A stretch of 18,865 nt of DNA, from NCBI GenBank assembly GCA_021107375.1, contig JAIOSY010000028.1, positions 1 to 18,865 on the forward strand. The letters are read 5' to 3'. The notes below the pieces were generated by a model, which saw only the letters and a list, made by a program, of their open reading frames with translations, was not told where the DNA came from and did not search any database. The DNA comes from Sulfurimonas sp. Its GTDB lineage: Bacteria > Campylobacterota > Campylobacteria > Campylobacterales > Sulfurimonadaceae. The stretch's first letter is position 1. Each line of letters starts with the position of its first letter. A program made the translations under genes and the position numbers. Shown piece after piece: positions 15,727 to 18,865 of the stretch.

Positions 15727-16787
15727 TGGCTAAAAAAGTATTAATAGTTGATGATTCAGCATTAGTTAGAAAACAACTAACTCAGATGATAGAGACTTTT
15801 GACTTTGAAATAGATATAGCAAAAAATGGTAAAGAAGCTGTTGATAAGGCAACTTCAATTCAATATGATGTAATTACAATGGATATTAATATGCCAGTGA
15901 TGGATGGTATTGAAGCTGTTAAACAGATTATGCAAAAACAACCAACTCCAATCCTTATGATAAGTTCTTTGACAACAGAAGATGCTAGTATAACTATGGA
16001 TGCGCTTGATTTGGGTGCAGTTGATTATATTGCTAAACCTGGGACTATGAATGTGGGTAAAAGAGAAAATCGTGAAGATATATTAGAAAAAGTGAAATCT
16101 TTATCTCGTATCTCTCCTAGACGATTAAAAAGAAAAATTGCAAGACCAGTTGCGAGAGAAAGAAGAGTTGAACAAATTAAAAGCAATGATTTACCAACAA
16201 CAAGTAGTTTAGATATTACAAAAGTGGTTCTTATTGGTAGTTCTACAGGTGGACCAGGCTTAATAGAACAAATTTGTTCTTCACTTCCATCAAATTATAA
16301 GTATCCCATTTGTATAGTTCAGCACATGCCAGAACAGTTTACAAAAGCATTTGCTCAGAGGCTTGACCGTGCTAGTATGGTACCAGTTCATGAATCTTCT
16401 CCAAATATGGAGCTACTTCCTGGAAATGTTTATGTGGCTCGTGGTGGAGTTCATATGAATTTTGCCAAAAAAGTATCTGGTAAAATAGTTATTCGCGAAG
16501 ATAAAAATAAGGGTAATAATTTTTTTCAACCATCTGCTAATGATATGATGAATAGTGCTTTAGAAGTTTTTGATGCTTCAAACCTAATTGGTGTAATATT
16601 AACAGGAATAGGTGATGATGGTGCTGATGCTATGGTTAAGTTAAAAAATGCTGGTGCTTATACACTTGGTGAGAGCGAAGAGAGTGCAACAGTTTATGGT
16701 ATGCCAAAAGAGGCATATGATAGAGGTGGTGTTATGGAACAGTTAGATTTCATACAAATTCTTAAAAAGATAGTTACACTTAAATAA
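15726..16787 (+). CDS. cheB: Chemotaxis protein-glutamate methylesterase CheB with receiver
   Basis: A 353-residue protein with the full two-domain CheB layout. The receiver (about 1-120) has acidic pocket D9-D10, phospho-acceptor D53 (TMDINMPVMDG) and the conserved lysine in YIAKPG. A basic linker (about 125-160, RRLKRKIARPVARERR) follows. The methylesterase domain has the catalytic triad S173 (IGSSTGGPG), H200 (VQHMP) and D298 (GIGDDGADAM). It removes methyl groups from, and deamidates, receptor glutamates and is activated by CheA phosphorylation. C. jejuni CheB lacks a receiver as I recall, so this system looks more conventionally regulated. The GTG start overlaps the preceding TAG by one base, a sign of translational coupling. 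Confidence 0.94.
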   Translation: MAKKVLIVDDSALVRKQLTQMIETFDFEIDIAKNGKEAVDKATSIQYDVITMDINMPVMDGIEAVKQIMQKQPTPILMISSLTTEDASITMDALDLGAVDYIAKPGTMNVGKRENREDILEKVKSLSRISPRRLKRKIARPVARERRVEQIKSNDLPTTSSLDITKVVLIGSSTGGPGLIEQICSSLPSNYKYPICIVQHMPEQFTKAFAQRLDRASMVPVHESSPNMELLPGNVYVARGGVHMNFAKKVSGKIVIREDKNKGNNFFQPSANDMMNSALEVFDASNLIGVILTGIGDDGADAMVKLKNAGAYTLGESEESATVYGMPKEAYDRGGVMEQLDFIQILKKIVTLK

Positions 16788-16798
16788 AGGAGAGATAA

Positions 16799-17422
16799 AT
16801 GGCATTAGTTAAAAAACATACTGCACCTGTGATTGAAGAGTTGCCAATCTTTTCTTCACTAGATGAGGCTATAGAATATTTTCAAACTGCACAAGAGTCT
16901 GATAAGAGAGACTATGCTGTTGAAGAGATTGCAAGATTTGATGGTGGTGGAGAGTTTTTAGTTTCGTATATAAATAATGAACAAGCTGATAAAAAAGTAT
17001 CAACTAAGATAGCTTCTATAATATCTAGTATGAATCCAGATGATGCACCTATTGAAGAGATTATGGACCTATTAAAGCTTAATAATGCTTATATTAGAAA
17101 TCTTGGAATCTCTATATTGAGAGATTTTGGAAATGCAATTAAATATTATATTGTTAAATTTTTAATAGGAGATGATAGAGATTTAAGAATCTTTGCTATT
17201 AATGTTTTGGGTGATGTAGATTTTGCAGAATCTCGTGATATGTTGGTTGAACTTTTAGAAACAGAAGAAGATATTAATGTTGCAATGACCGCTGTTGATT
17301 ATCTGGGTGAGATTGGTGAAGAGGAAGATATTTCTCTTTTAGAATCGTTGAAGGATAGATTTAGTGGTGATTTTTATGCTGAATTTGCTGTTGATAGTGC
17401 AGTGAAATTGATAAAAGGATAA
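16799..17422 (+). CDS. HEAT-repeat protein of the chemosensory operon
   Basis: A 207-residue acidic, all-helical protein with no signal peptide or membrane segment. From about residue 40 it shows repeated helix pairs of the HEAT/PBS-lyase type: YAVEEIARFDGGGEFLVSYI, YIRNLGISILRDFGNAIKYY, DLRIFAINVLGDVDFAESRD, INVAMTAVDYLGEIGEEEDI and FAVDSAVKLI. Such repeats form curved scaffolds for protein binding. The gene lies between cheB (11-base gap, with AAGGAGA before its ATG) and cheR (4-base gap), so it is surely part of the operon, and a role in organising or regulating adaptation enzymes or the array is likely but unproven. I know no standard chemotaxis gene name for it. Confidence 0.82.
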   Translation: MALVKKHTAPVIEELPIFSSLDEAIEYFQTAQESDKRDYAVEEIARFDGGGEFLVSYINNEQADKKVSTKIASIISSMNPDDAPIEEIMDLLKLNNAYIRNLGISILRDFGNAIKYYIVKFLIGDDRDLRIFAINVLGDVDFAESRDMLVELLETEEDINVAMTAVDYLGEIGEEEDISLLESLKDRFSGDFYAEFAVDSAVKLIKG

Positions 17423-17426
17423 GTAA

Positions 17427-18257
17427 ATGACATATCTTTTATCAAAAGAAAATTTTGCAAAAATTGGTGAGTTTATATATAGAAAAAGTGGTATCTATTT
17501 AGAAGAAGATAAGCATTATGAAAAACTTGCAAAATATATAGATTCTCGTGCAGATGAATTAAATATGGATAGTTTTAGGAAATATTTTTTTAAACTTCGT
17601 TTTGATGATAAAGAGGGAGATGAGTTTCAAGCATTAATGAATGCTATTACTGTTAATGAAACTTATTTTTTTAGAGAAAAAGATCAATTTGAAGTTTTAG
17701 TAAATAAAATTTTACCAGAACTGCACGAGTCTATGCCTATAAATAGACCTCTTAGAATTTTATCTTCACCGTGTTCAACTGGAGAAGAACCATACTCTAT
17801 GATTTTACATATTGTAGAAGAGGGTAAAGTTGTAGAGCAAAGAGATATAGAGGTAGTTGGAATAGATATTGATTCAACTGTTATAAAAAAAGCACAAATT
17901 GCAAAATATAGTGAACGAGCAGTTCATGCAATACCTAAGCCAATTTTAAATAGATGGTTTGTAAAAAAGTCATTAGGTTATAGTCTAAGTGAAGATTTGC
18001 AAGGTACAGTTGATTTTCATGTTGCTAATATCTTTGATAAAACACAGATGAGAAAACTAGGAAAATTTGATGTAATTTTTTCAAGAAATATGTTGATATA
18101 TTTTGATGATGCTTCAAGAAAAGAGGTTGCGATGACATTTTATGATATGTTGAACCCAGGTGGTTATGTTCTTTTAGGACATGCTGAATATATGAGTCGA
18201 ATTGTTTCCGTATTTAACGCGAAGAAAATTGACAACACTTTGATATACCAAAAATAA
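17427..18257 (+). CDS. cheR: Chemotaxis protein methyltransferase CheR
   Basis: A 276-residue S-adenosylmethionine-dependent enzyme that methylates receptor glutamates. The N-terminal helical domain (1-80) ends in the family signature NETYFFRE (77-84). The SAM-binding motif is SSPCSTGEEPYS (113-124; C116-S-T-G-E-E), followed by VVGIDID and the conserved FDVIFSRNMLIYFDDASRKE and LNPGGYVLLGHAEYMSRI. Length and motif order are those of a complete enzyme. No TPR or other extension is present. Since the receptor encoded here lacks a C-terminal tethering pentapeptide, CheR would have to act without that docking. Confidence 0.95.
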   Translation: MTYLLSKENFAKIGEFIYRKSGIYLEEDKHYEKLAKYIDSRADELNMDSFRKYFFKLRFDDKEGDEFQALMNAITVNETYFFREKDQFEVLVNKILPELHESMPINRPLRILSSPCSTGEEPYSMILHIVEEGKVVEQRDIEVVGIDIDSTVIKKAQIAKYSERAVHAIPKPILNRWFVKKSLGYSLSEDLQGTVDFHVANIFDKTQMRKLGKFDVIFSRNMLIYFDDASRKEVAMTFYDMLNPGGYVLLGHAEYMSRIVSVFNAKKIDNTLIYQK

Positions 18258-18277
18258 ATTTAAATTAAGGAAATAAT

Positions 18278-18652
18278 ATGCCATTAGTGATATTCGTAGA
18301 TGATAGTGAGACAGCTTTAGCTTCAACAAGAATGGTGACAAACTCGATGCCAATAGAAGTAAAACAATATACAGAGGCAACAGTTGCCTTGGCAGAGATA
18401 AAAGCAGGAATGACACCAGATTTAATAATTACAGACCTTAATATGCCAGTAATGAATGGTTTAGAGTTTTTAAAAGAGTTAAGAGCAGTTTCCTCAACTA
18501 GTAGAACACCAACTTTAATGTTAACAACTGAAACAAAAGCAGAATTAAAACAGCAAGGTAAAGCTCTTGGTCTTACTGGATGGATAGTAAAACCTTTTAA
18601 TCCAGCACAGTTAAAACAAGCTATTACTAGAGTTTTAAGACTTCCAGCCTAG
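18278..18652 (+). CDS. cheY: Single-domain response regulator (CheY-like)
   Basis: A 124-residue receiver domain with no output domain. The acidic pair D8-D9, phospho-acceptor D53 (IITDLNMPVMNG), switch residue T83 and K105 (WIVKPF) are all in place; W102 stands where E. coli CheY has Y106. The GLTGWIVKPFNPAQLKQAI segment is typical of CheY copies found inside chemosensory operons. AAGGAAA precedes the ATG. It could carry the CheA signal to the flagellar motor or act as a phosphate sink for this array; whether it binds FliM cannot be read from the sequence. The gene of the CheZ-like protein starts six bases after its stop. Confidence 0.9.
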   Translation: MPLVIFVDDSETALASTRMVTNSMPIEVKQYTEATVALAEIKAGMTPDLIITDLNMPVMNGLEFLKELRAVSSTSRTPTLMLTTETKAELKQQGKALGLTGWIVKPFNPAQLKQAITRVLRLPA

Positions 18653-18658
18653 GTTGAA

Positions 18659-18865
18659 ATGATGGTAATTTTAAATTCGGTTGATAATTTATTAGAACAT
18701 ATTCAAGATGTTCAAGAAGATGTTATTTCGTTATCAAATGATTCTTTACTTAAGATGAGTAGTTATATAGAGGCAAATAACTTAGAAGTTGATGATGATA
18801 TTTCAACTGCTTTACAATATCAAGATATTATTACTCAGCAACTGACTGCGACCATGGAAGCAATT
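18659..18865 (+). CDS. Helical chemotaxis protein, possibly CheZ-like (partial, 3' end outside)
   Basis: An open frame starts at ATG 18659, six bases after cheY, and runs 69 codons to the window edge: MMVILNSVDNLLEHIQDV ... DISTALQYQDIITQQLTATM. It is predicted to be almost wholly helical and soluble. The YQDIITQQ segment (the QDIITQ core) resembles the CheZ catalytic helix FQDLTGQ, where the D and the Q three residues later carry out CheY-P dephosphorylation. Position directly after a CheY gene supports a phosphatase role. The motif comes earlier in the chain than in E. coli CheZ, so a minimal or remote CheZ relative is the best guess. A frame this short, and cut, does not allow a firm call. 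The purine-rich GGTTGAAATG provides only a weak ribosome binding site. Confidence 0.55.
   Translation, partial: MMVILNSVDNLLEHIQDVQEDVISLSNDSLLKMSSYIEANNLEVDDDISTALQYQDIITQQLTATMEAI

Overview
The window is about 30% G+C with strongly A/T-biased codons and looks chromosomal. It most likely comes from a free-living Campylobacterota (epsilonproteobacterium) of the Sulfurimonas/Sulfurovum/Arcobacter kind. The block pyrH-rpoZ-spoT-tyrS-(nitronate monooxygenase family)-amiA has the same order as I remember from Campylobacter jejuni. The rrf2-flhA pair beside rpsO is also a Campylobacterota arrangement. Species assignment is inference.

Layout. (1) 1-6367, plus strand: the 3' end of pyrH, an intergenic region packed with small hairpins, then a tight housekeeping operon of rpoZ, bifunctional spoT/rel, tyrS, an FMN-dependent nitronate monooxygenase family enzyme and a secreted cell-wall amidase. 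(2) 6399-7709: a complete IS256-family insertion sequence with 24-bp imperfect terminal repeats and an 8-bp target duplication. Its transposase frame is broken by one in-frame TGA. It sits exactly between two convergent genes, and the duplicated target carries the stop codon of the DHH gene. (3) 7713-11380, minus strand: an operon read rrf2 -> flhA -> DHH phosphoesterase, coupling an Fe-S-type regulator to the flagellar export gate. (4) 11381-11885: divergent promoters, rpsO and a strong terminator. (5) 12017 to the end, plus strand: a compact chemosensory operon.

The chemosensory operon is the most interesting part. It encodes a stand-alone Aer-type FAD-PAS protein; a 630-residue receptor-like protein with no membrane segment, HAMP or ligand domain that looks like two MCP signalling hairpins in tandem; a coupling protein made of three CheW domains; CheB with a receiver; a HEAT-repeat protein; CheR; a single-domain CheY; and the start of a short helical protein with a CheZ-like D-x3-Q motif at the window edge. 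No CheA lies in the window; it may be downstream. Gaps of -1 to about 20 bp suggest one transcript. The picture is of a cytoplasmic redox/energy-sensing array in which receptor and coupling protein have both been multiplied by internal duplication. In each, one copy stays near canonical and the other(s) have diverged.

All 17 native genes whose stop is visible end in TAA (12) or TAG (5). TGA occurs only in the IS, as the premature stop and as the transposase terminator.
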